In this document: one piece after another, positions 45,776 through 54,598 of the stretch
Position numbering within the stretch: position 1 is the first letter of the stretch
How the letters are laid out: each line of letters starts with the position of its first letter
NCBI GenBank assembly: GCA_965199915.1
Contig: OZ241348.1
Span: 3,348,001-3,412,000, forward strand
DNA from: VXYL01 sp965199915
GTDB taxonomy: Bacteria; Pseudomonadota; Gammaproteobacteria; Pseudomonadales; Azotimanducaceae
Reading direction: 5' to 3'
Length of the DNA: 64,000 nt
Notes under the pieces: generated by a model
The model's input: the letters and a program-made list of their open reading frames with translations, nothing else
What the model was told of the DNA's origin: nothing
Databases searched by the model: none
Made by a program: the position numbers and the translations under genes

Positions 45776-45827
45776 CGCCGGCCCCGACGGAAGTTCAGCG
45801 CATGGTCTCACAGCCCGGCCAGCGGGT

Positions 45828-46805
45828 TCACTCCACCGCATCCACCAGCCCCCACGCCCACGCGGTCGATGCCGTCACGCGGGCGCCCGTGAGCGCCATG
45901 TAGGCGAGCCTCCGCCGGCCGATGCGCCGGAGGATGCTCACCGTGCCCCCGGCGCCGGGAATCAACCCCATGCCCACCTCCGGGAGTTGAAAGAAGGCGT
46001 CCTCGCGCGCCACGACGCGCCCGGCGAAGGCGGGCAGTTCAATGCCGGCGCCGATGCAGGCGCCGTGCAGGCGCACTTCCACCCGATGCCGCAGGCGGTG
46101 CATGAGCGGCGCCGCGCTGCGCGTCATCCGCGAAGCGTGGGCCAACGCCGCGTCCCGCGCCGCGCCGAACTCGTCGAGATCGCCGCCGGCGCTGAAACAG
46201 GCACCGGCACCTTGCAGCACCACGCGGCGAATCGAATCATCCGCAACCGCCAAGGCCAAGCCTTCGCAGAGCGCGTCGCGCACGTCCGCGGCGTAGGCAT
46301 TGCGCTTCTCCGGCCGGTTCAGCGTGATGCACAACTCGCCATCCGCGCGTTCGACGATGGCGGCCGGGGCGGACGCGGGCGGTCGCGGCTTGCGCGCCTG
46401 CGACCGCCATGCGGACAGCCATGCGCGGAACTCGGCGCCGTGCTGCAGGCTCGAGTACGCGAGCGACTCGGCGAACAGGCCATCGTCCACGCCGACTCCC
46501 ACGTTATGCCGCAACAGCTGCACGAGAACCGTCGCAGCGACGGGGTTACGCCCGATGGCTTCGACAAGGCGCTCCGCTTCCGCTTCCGAGTCCGCCGCGA
46601 CATCAACCACCTCCGGCAGCGTGGCATCTTGCCGAACCGCAACCACCGGGCAATGCAGCAGGGAATGCCTCAAGGGAGGCACCACCGCAAGGGCATCCTC
46701 CAGCAGAACGCAGGCGACTCCCGCCGCCGCCGACAATTCCTCCGCGGCCTGCGGCGAGCCCAGACGCGCCGCGAGATCACCAAGCGGAAGGCGAACAACT
46801 TGCAT
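45828..46805 (-). CDS. enoyl-CoA hydratase/isomerase (crotonase) family protein
   Basis: The 325-residue product has a divergent N-terminal 140 residues followed by a crotonase fold: LNRPEKRNAYAADVRDAL, GAGACFSAGGDLDEFG (oxyanion hole), GACIGAGIELPAFAG and LPEVGMGLIPGAGG with the catalytic-type Glu. The ATG at 46805 lies 7 bp downstream of a TATACT sequence, so the transcript may be nearly leaderless. The acyl-CoA substrate is unknown. Confidence 0.8.
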   Translation of the reverse strand: MQVVRLPLGDLAARLGSPQAAEELSAAAGVACVLLEDALAVVPPLRHSLLHCPVVAVRQDATLPEVVDVAADSEAEAERLVEAIGRNPVAATVLVQLLRHNVGVGVDDGLFAESLAYSSLQHGAEFRAWLSAWRSQARKPRPPASAPAAIVERADGELCITLNRPEKRNAYAADVRDALCEGLALAVADDSIRRVVLQGAGACFSAGGDLDEFGAARDAALAHASRMTRSAAPLMHRLRHRVEVRLHGACIGAGIELPAFAGRVVAREDAFFQLPEVGMGLIPGAGGTVSILRRIGRRRLAYMALTGARVTASTAWAWGLVDAVE

Positions 46806-47031
46806 CCATCGAGTATACAAACGGCGTCGTCCGCGATTTCGAACCGCCAAGCCAAAGCGCAGCATGGACGCATCACGCCGTGGTCTAATACGCAGCACGG
46901 CTCCGGTTGGCGAAGTAAAAACCAGCCGGCCGCGATGACATGCGCTTGCCGCCTTGGAGACACATGGCCATTGGGAATGGGCCACTTTCTCATAGGGTCG
47001 TTCGGCGGCCCCTAACCGCGAGGACGGTGGC

Positions 47032-47472
47032 ATGGCAACACCAGTGACGCGCCGGGCGGTTGCGACCGCGTGCCTCGTCGCGCTGTGCGCGTTCGCCCTC
47101 GTTGGCAACACACCCACCGCAGCGCTCACGGTGACGGTGAACAACGTGCGCTCGGCGGAAGGGCAGGTGCGCGTGGCGGTTTACACCAAGGACAACTGGC
47201 TTGGGCAAGAGCCGCTCGCCCGCGTATGGACGCCCGCCAAGGGCGAATCCGTGACCGCGAAGTTCGCGCTGCCGCCCGGCGAATACGCCGTGGCGGTGCT
47301 GCACGACTTGAACGACAACGGCCGCATGGACTACCGGCTGTTGCGGCTTCCCAAGGAGCCCTTCGGCTTCAGCAACGGCGCAAAGCCGAAGCTCGGCCCG
47401 CCCAATTTCGAGGACGCCGCCTTCGCGCTCGGCGCGGAGGGCCTCTCCATCGCCATCGAACTGCGCGGTTGA
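47032..47472 (+). CDS. DUF2141 secreted protein
   Basis: The 146-residue product has a signal peptide (ACLVALCAFALVGNTPTA). The conserved DUF2141 pattern follows: GQVRVAVYTKDNWL, LPPGEYAVAVLHDLNDNGRMDY, EPFGFSNG and PPNFEDAAFAL. The fold is thought to be a small periplasmic or outer-membrane-associated beta-sandwich; its function is not known. The next gene starts 2 bp after its stop. Confidence 0.85.
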   Translation: MATPVTRRAVATACLVALCAFALVGNTPTAALTVTVNNVRSAEGQVRVAVYTKDNWLGQEPLARVWTPAKGESVTAKFALPPGEYAVAVLHDLNDNGRMDYRLLRLPKEPFGFSNGAKPKLGPPNFEDAAFALGAEGLSIAIELRG

Positions 47473-47473
47473 C

Positions 47474-48910
47474 GTGTACATCGCCGCCCGAGCGGTGGCG
47501 ACCAAGCCGCCGTCCGCCACGTTGATCGTCAACGCCGAGGTGGAAGGGCGACCGGGGCTGGACGTTCGCTGCCGACACGGGGTTGTCGCGGAAATCGGCG
47601 AACGCCTCATCCCCGCGCCGAACGAATTGGCGATGAACGCCGGCGGGGGCGCCCTGCTCCCAGGGCTGCACGATCACCACATTCATCTCCCGGCGTTTGC
47701 CGCCGCGCGCCGCTCGGCACGCTGCGGCCCGCCCCACGTGACCGATCGCGACGCGCTGGCGGACGCCCTTCGCAACGCGCCGGGCGAAGACTGGATACGG
47801 GGTGTTGGCTACCACGAATCCGTGGCCGGCGAGTTGACGCCACAGGCGCTGGACGCGCTGCTTCCCCACCGTCCGGTTCGCGTGCAGCATCGCTCCGGCA
47901 AGATGTGGTTCTTGAATTCGGAAGCCATCCGGCGGCTGGGGCCGGAGGCGCGTGGCGGCCAGCTGTTCCGGCGCGACGAGTGGTTGCGGGAACAATTGGA
48001 CGACACGGCGAGCGAGGCCGCGTTCACGGCGGACATGGAGGCGGCTTCGCGCGCGCTCGCCCGCCTCGGCGTCACCGGCATAACGGAGACCACGCCGACG
48101 AACAACGAACGCACAGCCACGCGCTACGGGACCCTCCGCCTTTGGCAGCACGTCAACCTGATGGGCGACGAATCTTTGCCGCGCGGCTCGTTGAAGCTGA
48201 TGCTCGACGACGCCAATCTGCCGCCCTTCGAGCAATTCCGGGCCCGCATCGCGGCCGCGCACAACCGCGGCCGACCAGTGGCCATCCATTGCGTGACGCG
48301 CACGGAGCTGGTGTTTTCGCTCGCCGCGTTGCGCGAGGCGGGCACGATGGCCGGCGACCGTCTCGAACACGCGACGGTAACGGACCAAGCCGCCATGAAG
48401 CTCTTGCGGGACGCCGAAACCGCGCCGGGCCATCTGACCGTGGTGACGCAACCCAACTTCATCGCCGAACGCGGCGACCAGTACCTGCGCGACGTCCGGC
48501 CGGCGGACCACCCGCACCTGTACCGCTGCCGCGGATTCCTAGACGCCGACATTCCCCTAGGAGGCGGCACGGACGCGCCGTTCGGCAACGCGGATCCGTG
48601 GGCGGCGATGGATGCCGCCGTCACACGGCGAACCGCGGCCGGCGCCGTCGTCGGCGAACAAGAAGCTCTGACGCCGGAGCAAGCGCTGGCGTTGTTCCTC
48701 GCTCCGCTGGCGACGCCGGGCGGGGCTCGCCGGCAGGTTGCCGTTGGGTGCCCGGCGGACCTGTGCTTGCTGGACGCGCCTTGGGCGCACGCGCGGGCGG
48801 CGTTGCATGGAGATCGCGTTTTGGCCACGCTGATTGGTGGCGAAGTAGCCTTCGGAGGTTCCGCCGCCTTGAATGCCGGCGCAGTGGTACGGTCGCAAAC
48901 GGGCTCATGA
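47474..48910 (+). CDS. metal-dependent amidohydrolase (amidohydrolase 3, YtcJ-like)
   Basis: From the GTG at 47474 the 478-residue product has the metal-binding LLPGLHDHHIHLPAFA, then VAIHCVTRTELVF, LEHATVTD and GGGTDAPFGNADPW with the conserved Asp. This is the layout of YtcJ-like amidohydrolases, whose substrates are mostly unknown small amides or hydantoin-like compounds. It is tightly linked to the DUF2141 gene. Confidence 0.85.
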   Translation: MYIAARAVATKPPSATLIVNAEVEGRPGLDVRCRHGVVAEIGERLIPAPNELAMNAGGGALLPGLHDHHIHLPAFAAARRSARCGPPHVTDRDALADALRNAPGEDWIRGVGYHESVAGELTPQALDALLPHRPVRVQHRSGKMWFLNSEAIRRLGPEARGGQLFRRDEWLREQLDDTASEAAFTADMEAASRALARLGVTGITETTPTNNERTATRYGTLRLWQHVNLMGDESLPRGSLKLMLDDANLPPFEQFRARIAAAHNRGRPVAIHCVTRTELVFSLAALREAGTMAGDRLEHATVTDQAAMKLLRDAETAPGHLTVVTQPNFIAERGDQYLRDVRPADHPHLYRCRGFLDADIPLGGGTDAPFGNADPWAAMDAAVTRRTAAGAVVGEQEALTPEQALALFLAPLATPGGARRQVAVGCPADLCLLDAPWAHARAALHGDRVLATLIGGEVAFGGSAALNAGAVVRSQTGS

Positions 48911-48961
48911 GGATAGGCATGCTCTGGCAGCAACGGGGACACTGATTTGGCGGGGGACACA

Positions 48962-49315
48962 TTGGTTCCGCAAGATTTGCAGGAAGCGCTGGACGACCTT
49001 CGCGCAACGCCGGACGAAGGCTATCCCCTCCCAACGCAGCTTGCCTTGGCCAATGCCGACCGCATCCTGCGCCGGATGCACGCGCTATTCCCAACCCGTC
49101 TTGAAGTCTACCCAACGCCTGATGGAGAGGTCGCCATCGTTGCGCCCGGTGCCCCTCGCCGCTCGGTGATGGTTCTTTGCGACTCGAACGGCGGCGCGCT
49201 TTGCACGGTGAACATGGATGGCGAACACCGGCGGGCGAGATACGCAACGGCGAACAGTCTGCCCGATGGTTTCTTGCGCGATGCTTTGGACGAGCTGGCG
49301 CATGGTGAAGGATGA
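48962..49315 (+). CDS. small conserved-looking hypothetical protein
   Basis: The TTG at 48962 follows a GGGGG site; a TTG five codons earlier is an alternative. The product of about 117 residues has ALANADRILRRMHALFPTR, EVYPTPDGEVAIVAP and SVMVLCDSNGGALCTVNMD. It looks like a real globular protein but I cannot name a family. Its stop overlaps an ATG (ATGA at 49312-49315), from which only 17 codons are open, so it appears to have lost its coupled partner. Confidence 0.55.
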   Translation: MVPQDLQEALDDLRATPDEGYPLPTQLALANADRILRRMHALFPTRLEVYPTPDGEVAIVAPGAPRRSVMVLCDSNGGALCTVNMDGEHRRARYATANSLPDGFLRDALDELAHGEG

Positions 49316-49591
49316 AGCTGTGGAAATGGGGTGCCACATCGATCGGTTCCACCTGGACTCACTGAGGAATGCACGCCCGGCTACTTACAGCAACGGGGCG
49401 AGCCGGGGCAAGGCAACTCGCTGCTCAGCAGCCAGCACGGTGGCAACCCCGGAAGGGTTTTCGCACACCGCACGATTGGCGGCAGGCCGGCACGCTCGAA
49501 GCGTCGATCTCTCCTGACGCTGGGCACGAGCGATCATTGCCACCATCGCCATGTGTTACGGTAGATCATCACAGGCCATGTGGAGTGACGA
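49312..49591 (+). pseudogene. remnant of a coupled downstream gene and gap
   Basis: From the ATG at 49312 the frame reads MKLWKWGATSIGSTWTH and stops. After a frame change, plausible coding continues (GYLQQRGEPGQGNSLL) until about 49540. This looks like a frameshifted partner gene of the preceding hypothetical protein, but no family is recognisable. Confidence 0.3.
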
Positions 49592-50182
49592 GTGAGTTCC
49601 ATAATTTACTGCGTTGAGGGTCACTGGCACTATTCGGATGATCCATCTGAAGAGCCATCCGTAGAGCCCCTGCTACAGATGTTGCACAGGCGCGGCCTGT
49701 GGACCTATGTAAGGCGCAATGCCGCAACCGACGACGAGTTGTTCTACTGGATGCACAACGAGTGGGACAAATGTGCCAGAGGGTCGATTCTCTACTTCGC
49801 AACGCACGGTGCCGAAGGTGAAATTCGGCTGGGAAGCGACGAGCAGCACTCTTCGAGCGTACCGATCGAAAAGCTCGCGGAGCTTGACTGCGGAGGATGC
49901 CTCGTTCACTTCAGCGGCTGCTCAACACTCGCTTGCAGTGAGGATCGCGTTCGGTTTTTCATGGAGAAGAGCGGGGCATTCGCGGTCTCCGGATACCGCG
50001 CCGATGTTGGGTGGACGTCCAGATCGTTGCCGCCAGCCGCCCTACTTGATCTGATGCTCTTCAGTGTGATCCGGGATGAGGAGATCGACTTGGGAGACAG
50101 AAGATCTACAAAGAGATTACCTGCCTTGAGCGAAGAGCTGCAGACGATGTTTCCCGACTGCGGCTTTTTTCTCTACATCTGA
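49592..50182 (+). CDS. caspase-like (CHAT/C14-type) small protein
   Basis: The 196-residue product starts at a GTG. It contains ILYFATHGAEGEIRLG, with His72, and CLVHFSGCSTLACS, with Cys110. A hydrophobic strand ending in H-G, followed after about 38 residues by a strand ending in S-G-C-S, is the His-Cys dyad layout of caspase-like and CHAT proteases. No recognition or repeat domain is attached. It stands alone near the sulfur-modification island. It might be a small protease effector or an uncharacterised caspase-fold protein; activity is inferred only from the motif. Confidence 0.6.
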   Translation: MSSIIYCVEGHWHYSDDPSEEPSVEPLLQMLHRRGLWTYVRRNAATDDELFYWMHNEWDKCARGSILYFATHGAEGEIRLGSDEQHSSSVPIEKLAELDCGGCLVHFSGCSTLACSEDRVRFFMEKSGAFAVSGYRADVGWTSRSLPPAALLDLMLFSVIRDEEIDLGDRRSTKRLPALSEELQTMFPDCGFFLYI

Positions 50183-50263
50183 GTCGCCCTTGGAACTCTG
50201 GACAATCGTAAGGGGGGTGGCGGCTGGTAGGCCGAGCGAAACATGGGAACACAGGAGGCGGAA

Positions 50264-51973
50264 ATGCGGTTTTTGACGAAGCTGTTGCTTGTTGGCGCGG
50301 TTGCAGCATTGCTCGGCGCCGGCGGGTGGGGGGCGGAGCCGACGCCCATTGCGGAAGCGGTGGTGGGCGAACGTGGCGTGGTGGCGTCGCGCTCGCCGCT
50401 TGCGTCCGAAGTTGGTCTGGAAGTGCTCAAGCGCGGTGGGAACGCCGTGGACGCGGCGGTGGCGGTGGGATTCGCCTTGGCGGTGACGCATCCGTCCGCC
50501 GGCAACCTCGGCGGCGGCGGTTTCATGGTGATGCGCTTGGCGGACGGGGACATTGCCGTCAATGATCACCGGGAAGTCGCACCCAAACGCGCCAGCCGCG
50601 ACATGTATTTGGACGAAACCGGCGAGGTGGTGGCCGGGCTCTCCACGGCGTCGCATCTCGCGGTGGGGGTGCCGGGGACGGTGGACGGACTGCTCGCCGT
50701 GTTGACGCGCCACGGCACCCTCTCTACGCGGGAGGTGCTCGCCCCGGCGATTCGGCTGGCGCGGGACGGTTTCCCGCTGCCGGAAGACATCGCGGGGCAG
50801 TTCGCGCGTTACCGCGAGCAGTTCAGCCGATATCCGGCCAGCACGGCCAAATTCGGCAAATCGGACGGTTCGGCCTACGCCGCCGGCGATGTGTTTCAGC
50901 AATCCGACCTTGCGGCGACGTTGGAGCGCATCGCGGCGAAGGGGCGCGATGGCTTCTACGCCGGCCGCACGGCGGACCTGCTGGTCGCCGAGATGGAGCG
51001 TGGCGGCGGCCTCGTCGGCCACGACGATCTGAAAGCGTATCGCTCGGTCTGGCGGCAACCCGTTCGCGGCACCTACCGCGGGCACGAAATCTACTCCATG
51101 CCGCCGCCGTCGTCCGGGGGCGTGCTGCTCGTGCAATTGCTCAACATGTTGGAAACGCACGACGTGGCCACCATGGGCGCGGAAAACCCAAAGACTGTGC
51201 ATTTGATGATTGAAGCCGAACGCCGCGCCTACGCCGACCGCGCCGAACACTTGGGCGATCCGGACTTCTTCACAGTGCCGGCGATGCTGACGGACAAAGC
51301 GTACGCCAGCGCGCGGCTGGCGAATTACGCTCCGGACAAGGCCTCCTCATCCGAAGAGATCGGCGCCGGCCGGCGTTGGCCGGAGGAAAGCCCGGAGACC
51401 ACCCACGTGTCCGTGTTGGACGCGGCCGGCAACGCCGTCGCCTACACCACCACGCTCAACCTCGCCTATGGTTCCAAGATCGTCGTCGCCGGGGCGGGCT
51501 TCCTGCTGAACAACGAGATGGACGACTTCTCCGCCAAGCCGGGCGTGCCGAACTCCTTCGGCTTGGTCGGGGCGGAGGCCAACGCCATCGCCCCCGGCAA
51601 GCGCATGCTGAGTTCGATGACGCCGACGATCGTGTTGAAGGATAGGCAGCCCTTCCTCGTCACCGGCTCCCCCGGCGGCAGCACCATCATCACCACCGTG
51701 CTGCAGGTGGTGGTGAACGTGATCGACCACGGCATGGACTTGGCGGCCGCCGTGAGCCGTCCGCGCTTTCACCACCAATGGCTGCCGAACAGGGTGGTCT
51801 ACGAACCCGGCGCCCTCTCCGCGCAGACCTTGGACGCGCTTGCCGAGCGCGGCCATGTGAACCTGAACGCCATGGACTTCGGCATTGGCGACGCCAACTC
51901 CGCGATGCGCCTCGGCGATGCGCTGATCGGCGTTTCGGATCCGCGCAACGCCGGCGCGGCGCTGGCCTATTGA
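50264..51973 (+). CDS. ggt: gamma-glutamyltransferase
   Basis: This periplasmic enzyme cleaves gamma-glutamyl bonds, such as in glutathione. The ATG at 50264 has an AGGAGG site, and a signal peptide follows (LLLVGAVAALLGAGGWGA). The large-subunit part has GGNAVDAAVAVGFALAV and AGNLGGGGFMV. Autocleavage before the Thr in ESPETTHVSVLDAAGN gives the small subunit, with GSPGGSTIITTVLQ. The total length of 569 residues is normal. Confidence 0.94.
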   Translation: MRFLTKLLLVGAVAALLGAGGWGAEPTPIAEAVVGERGVVASRSPLASEVGLEVLKRGGNAVDAAVAVGFALAVTHPSAGNLGGGGFMVMRLADGDIAVNDHREVAPKRASRDMYLDETGEVVAGLSTASHLAVGVPGTVDGLLAVLTRHGTLSTREVLAPAIRLARDGFPLPEDIAGQFARYREQFSRYPASTAKFGKSDGSAYAAGDVFQQSDLAATLERIAAKGRDGFYAGRTADLLVAEMERGGGLVGHDDLKAYRSVWRQPVRGTYRGHEIYSMPPPSSGGVLLVQLLNMLETHDVATMGAENPKTVHLMIEAERRAYADRAEHLGDPDFFTVPAMLTDKAYASARLANYAPDKASSSEEIGAGRRWPEESPETTHVSVLDAAGNAVAYTTTLNLAYGSKIVVAGAGFLLNNEMDDFSAKPGVPNSFGLVGAEANAIAPGKRMLSSMTPTIVLKDRQPFLVTGSPGGSTIITTVLQVVVNVIDHGMDLAAAVSRPRFHHQWLPNRVVYEPGALSAQTLDALAERGHVNLNAMDFGIGDANSAMRLGDALIGVSDPRNAGAALAY

Positions 51974-52043
51974 GGAACGCAGCCGGCCCCCCAGCCTCCG
52001 TGGCATGGCTGTTGTTGGAGCCGACCTTGATAATCCAAAAAAA

Positions 52044-53075
52044 TCAAAACCGCACGCGGGCGTTCGTTGACGGCTCGGCCCGGACACCATCGAGGTGGGC
52101 ATTGATGGCCACGGCCAAGTCAATTCCGTGATTCCTAGTGTTGTCCGTAACCACAGTCCTCGCGCCCGTTGCTTTGACATAAGCGAGAGTACCTTCAAAG
52201 TCCGCGTGGTTCGACAATGCCACCCTAAAGGCGCGACTCGAAAATCGGAGCAGCGGCTCGTCAGCGGGCACCATGAAAGCACTACACTCGATGGTCGTCC
52301 CTTCCGGCAGTTCGTTCCCGTAGCCATCGCCCTTCGAATATAACCGAACATATGAACGCGCCCTGATCGCTTGACGCCCCATATCCGAATCTACTGCGTC
52401 CAGATCCCCGACCGCGAATCCGTGATCCTGATAGACACGAATCTCCCGGCTCAGACGAGCGCTCCCAAGTAATGGTACACCGACGTTGCCGGAGATGACA
52501 TGCAACACACGCTCTATCGTCCCTCTGTGGGCCTTGATATGCACCGAGCCGTAGCGGAGGCGCTCGCACACTACCTCCAGAAGCCGAGCTTCCGCCTCGT
52601 CTTGGCTATATTGCCGAACGCTCCCGGGATTACCGTAGGTGCTGTCGACGACAAGTTGCTCCACTTGGATAACTTGGTCGAGTGGCCATCCGAAGTCGCC
52701 TGAGTAACCACACATAGTGCCACCAGGAAGTTCCAGTGCTACTTGGCTCGAGCCCAACATGTGACCTGACGGCAAGAGGCCCAACACAGAACCGTCGGGA
52801 AGGTGCCGAGGCGTGCTCGGCTGAACTGCTATGAGGTTATCCCGATACTCCAACTCGGCGTCACGTTCTGCAATCAGCAACGCACGAGTCGCTGGACTCA
52901 TGTACAAGTCCTGTAGCCCCTTGCTGGTGTCAAAGTCGCCCATGTGGTCGTCATGTACATGGGTCTGAATGCGAAACGGCCTTCCGACCGCGTACCCATC
53001 GCACACCGCCTGAGGCCCAAGGCACACCGCCCCACTCTCCAAGACATCAACGACAGGACTTCGCGGCACCGACAT
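52044..53075 (-). CDS. metallo-beta-lactamase-fold nuclease-like protein
   Basis: The 343-residue product has the metal-binding motif THVHDDHMGDF (HxHxDH, residues 39-44), His105 in LLPSGHMLGSSQ, Asp127 in CGYSGDFGW, DSTYGNP, and a late RVALSNHADFEGTLAYV. The order matches RNase J / CPSF73-like and exonuclease-type members of the fold more than true lactamases. The start at 53075 overlaps the upstream gene by 29 bp; the frame stays open to 53153. It is the last gene of the three-gene ParB-like cluster downstream of the DndA/DndC genes. Confidence 0.72.
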   Translation of the reverse strand: MSVPRSPVVDVLESGAVCLGPQAVCDGYAVGRPFRIQTHVHDDHMGDFDTSKGLQDLYMSPATRALLIAERDAELEYRDNLIAVQPSTPRHLPDGSVLGLLPSGHMLGSSQVALELPGGTMCGYSGDFGWPLDQVIQVEQLVVDSTYGNPGSVRQYSQDEAEARLLEVVCERLRYGSVHIKAHRGTIERVLHVISGNVGVPLLGSARLSREIRVYQDHGFAVGDLDAVDSDMGRQAIRARSYVRLYSKGDGYGNELPEGTTIECSAFMVPADEPLLRFSSRAFRVALSNHADFEGTLAYVKATGARTVVTDNTRNHGIDLAVAINAHLDGVRAEPSTNARVRF

Positions 53076-53793
53076 TCTCTGCGATGTATTTGCGTATTCT
53101 CGCCTCGACGGTCTCTCCGCCAACTGTTCGCATTGACGCACCGAAACACTCACCTCCTACAAGCGTGAAGAACCTCTCCCCGAGCTTCCCCGTCACGTCA
53201 CCTAGATCCAAGTGTTCGGTTGCCCCGATCAGAATGTCATCCCGAGCCGTCTGGTTGAATCCGTCTAGTTTAGCGATGCAATCATCAGTCAACGTGCCTA
53301 TGAAGACGTATCGTCGCTCAATCCGCTGACGCATACCTACGACTTCCTCGATGCACCCCTCTACCGTATTCCCGGACCGCTTTAGCAGCTGCGCGACCTG
53401 ACGCACCTCCTTGCTGTTGAGCCCATGCCCGAGGATTGCCTCGGCGATGGTCCTCTCCGCCGCTTTGTCTCCGATCTTCACGAGCTCGACCGCAGCAGTG
53501 AAGCCAATGAAATTCCTACCAGTGCCCCAATCCACCAAGTGCCGAATGTCCTCGGGCAGATTCAGAATGTGCAAGAACCTCCCGACGTGTCCAGTGCCGA
53601 CGAGCTGCATGGCGGAAGCGCACTGCTCTAGGGACTCTCCTTGATCAACCGCCCTACGGACTAGTGCAGCGACCTCCATCGGTGACATAGGACGCCCTCC
53701 CTTGTGTCTCCCGTACCCGACAGACAGCCGCAGGCGGCCAAGCTCAAGGCTGCTCAAACTCGCCAATGCATCGCTAGCCATCGAGAAGGCCAC
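53047..53793 (-). CDS. ParB-like helical protein of the sulfur-modification island
   Basis: The 248-residue product (ATG at 53793, or MASDAL at 53781) has MSPMEVAALVRRAVDQGESL followed by HVGRFLHILNLPEDIRHLV, which resembles the ParB central helix-turn-helix region without the N-terminal ParB nuclease/CTPase box. The second half (RRYVFIGTLTDDCIAKLDGF, FFTLVGGECFGASMR) is unrecognised. Its start overlaps the end of the ParB-like gene and its end overlaps the MBL gene, so the three are likely translated together. Confidence 0.6.
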   Translation of the reverse strand: MAFSMASDALASLSSLELGRLRLSVGYGRHKGGRPMSPMEVAALVRRAVDQGESLEQCASAMQLVGTGHVGRFLHILNLPEDIRHLVDWGTGRNFIGFTAAVELVKIGDKAAERTIAEAILGHGLNSKEVRQVAQLLKRSGNTVEGCIEEVVGMRQRIERRYVFIGTLTDDCIAKLDGFNQTARDDILIGATEHLDLGDVTGKLGERFFTLVGGECFGASMRTVGGETVEARIRKYIAENVGAAKSCR

Positions 53794-54598
53794 GACCGAC
53801 CAGAGACTCCTCGATCAACGATGCTGCTGCTTCGTCCTGGGTGGTTCCTTCTTCTTTCGCGAACTTCCCCAACGCCGAGTGCGTATCCTGCGTCACCGTC
53901 ACGACGATCTGCGTGACCTTGCCGCCCGTCTTCGCGTCCTCAATCGCCTCGTCGACCGGCTTCTCGGGGTGCTCCTTACGCTCCTTCGCAAGCTTCTTGC
54001 GCTGTACTCCCGTCATGGGAGACATCTCGCGTGCGAGCTTGACCGCAATATCAGCGTCTGCCACTCCTTGTTCATCGCTCGACGCATCCTGCGCTTTCAC
54101 AGCGACATTGATGTCGACCACTTCTTCGTCAACCAGTTTCTTTAGCTCGGGGAACAGCCTCGGGTATTTGACATAGTTTCGGACCTGGTTGTGACTCAAC
54201 CCCGTCGCCTCGACAACATCTTGGACAGTACCGTAGAAGTTGTAGAGATAGGTGATTCCGTCTTTGAGCTCCCGACCCGAGAGCTGCCGGCGGATCAAGT
54301 TCTCCGTAATCGAGATTGCTTTTGCCTCACTCTCCTCAACACGCTCGCTAAGCACTGCTGCCGTGATCGTGCCCCGGCCCAGCCTCTGGCAAGCCAAAAA
54401 CCGCCGCTGCCCTGTCAGGATCTCCCACTTCCCTTTTTCGCTCGCCGCACAGACGACGATGGGCTGCAGCAATCCCAAGGTGTCAATGCTCGCGACCAGT
54501 TCATCCAAGTCCTTGTCAGGGCCCGTAGTTCGCACCTGCCCCTTACCGATCACGAGATCGTCGAGAGGGACGTCCCGGTACTCAACTTTCGTTGTCAT
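53774..54598 (-). CDS. ParB/Spo0J-like protein
   Basis: The 274-residue protein has a ParB N-terminal domain: LDELVASIDTLGLLQPIVV, the box GQRRFLACQRLG at residues 63-74, and ENLIRR at 99-104. It then has the helix-turn-helix TVQDVVEATGLSHNQVRNYV (124-143). Its C-terminal 45 residues (IVVTVTQDTHSALGKFAKE) look like a small ribbon-helix-helix-type domain instead of a ParB dimer domain. No ParA partner is nearby, so chromosome partition is unlikely. A GGAGGAG site lies about 12 bp before the ATG. In DNA-modification loci such proteins can act as regulators or DNA-loading factors. Confidence 0.78.
   Translation of the reverse strand: MTTKVEYRDVPLDDLVIGKGQVRTTGPDKDLDELVASIDTLGLLQPIVVCAASEKGKWEILTGQRRFLACQRLGRGTITAAVLSERVEESEAKAISITENLIRRQLSGRELKDGITYLYNFYGTVQDVVEATGLSHNQVRNYVKYPRLFPELKKLVDEEVVDINVAVKAQDASSDEQGVADADIAVKLAREMSPMTGVQRKKLAKERKEHPEKPVDEAIEDAKTGGKVTQIVVTVTQDTHSALGKFAKEEGTTQDEAAASLIEESLVGRGLLDG

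Noticed and set aside
43490..45892. An 800-codon plus-strand open frame opposite the peptidase-lyase fusion
   Set aside because: It has the composition of an antisense shadow (Arg/His/Val-rich), and the minus strand has clear catalytic motifs.
53774..54598. A chromosome or plasmid partition gene parB
   Set aside because: There is no parA and no parS-like repeats are visible; the gene is coupled to a nuclease-like gene downstream of dndA/dndC, so partition is a poor explanation.
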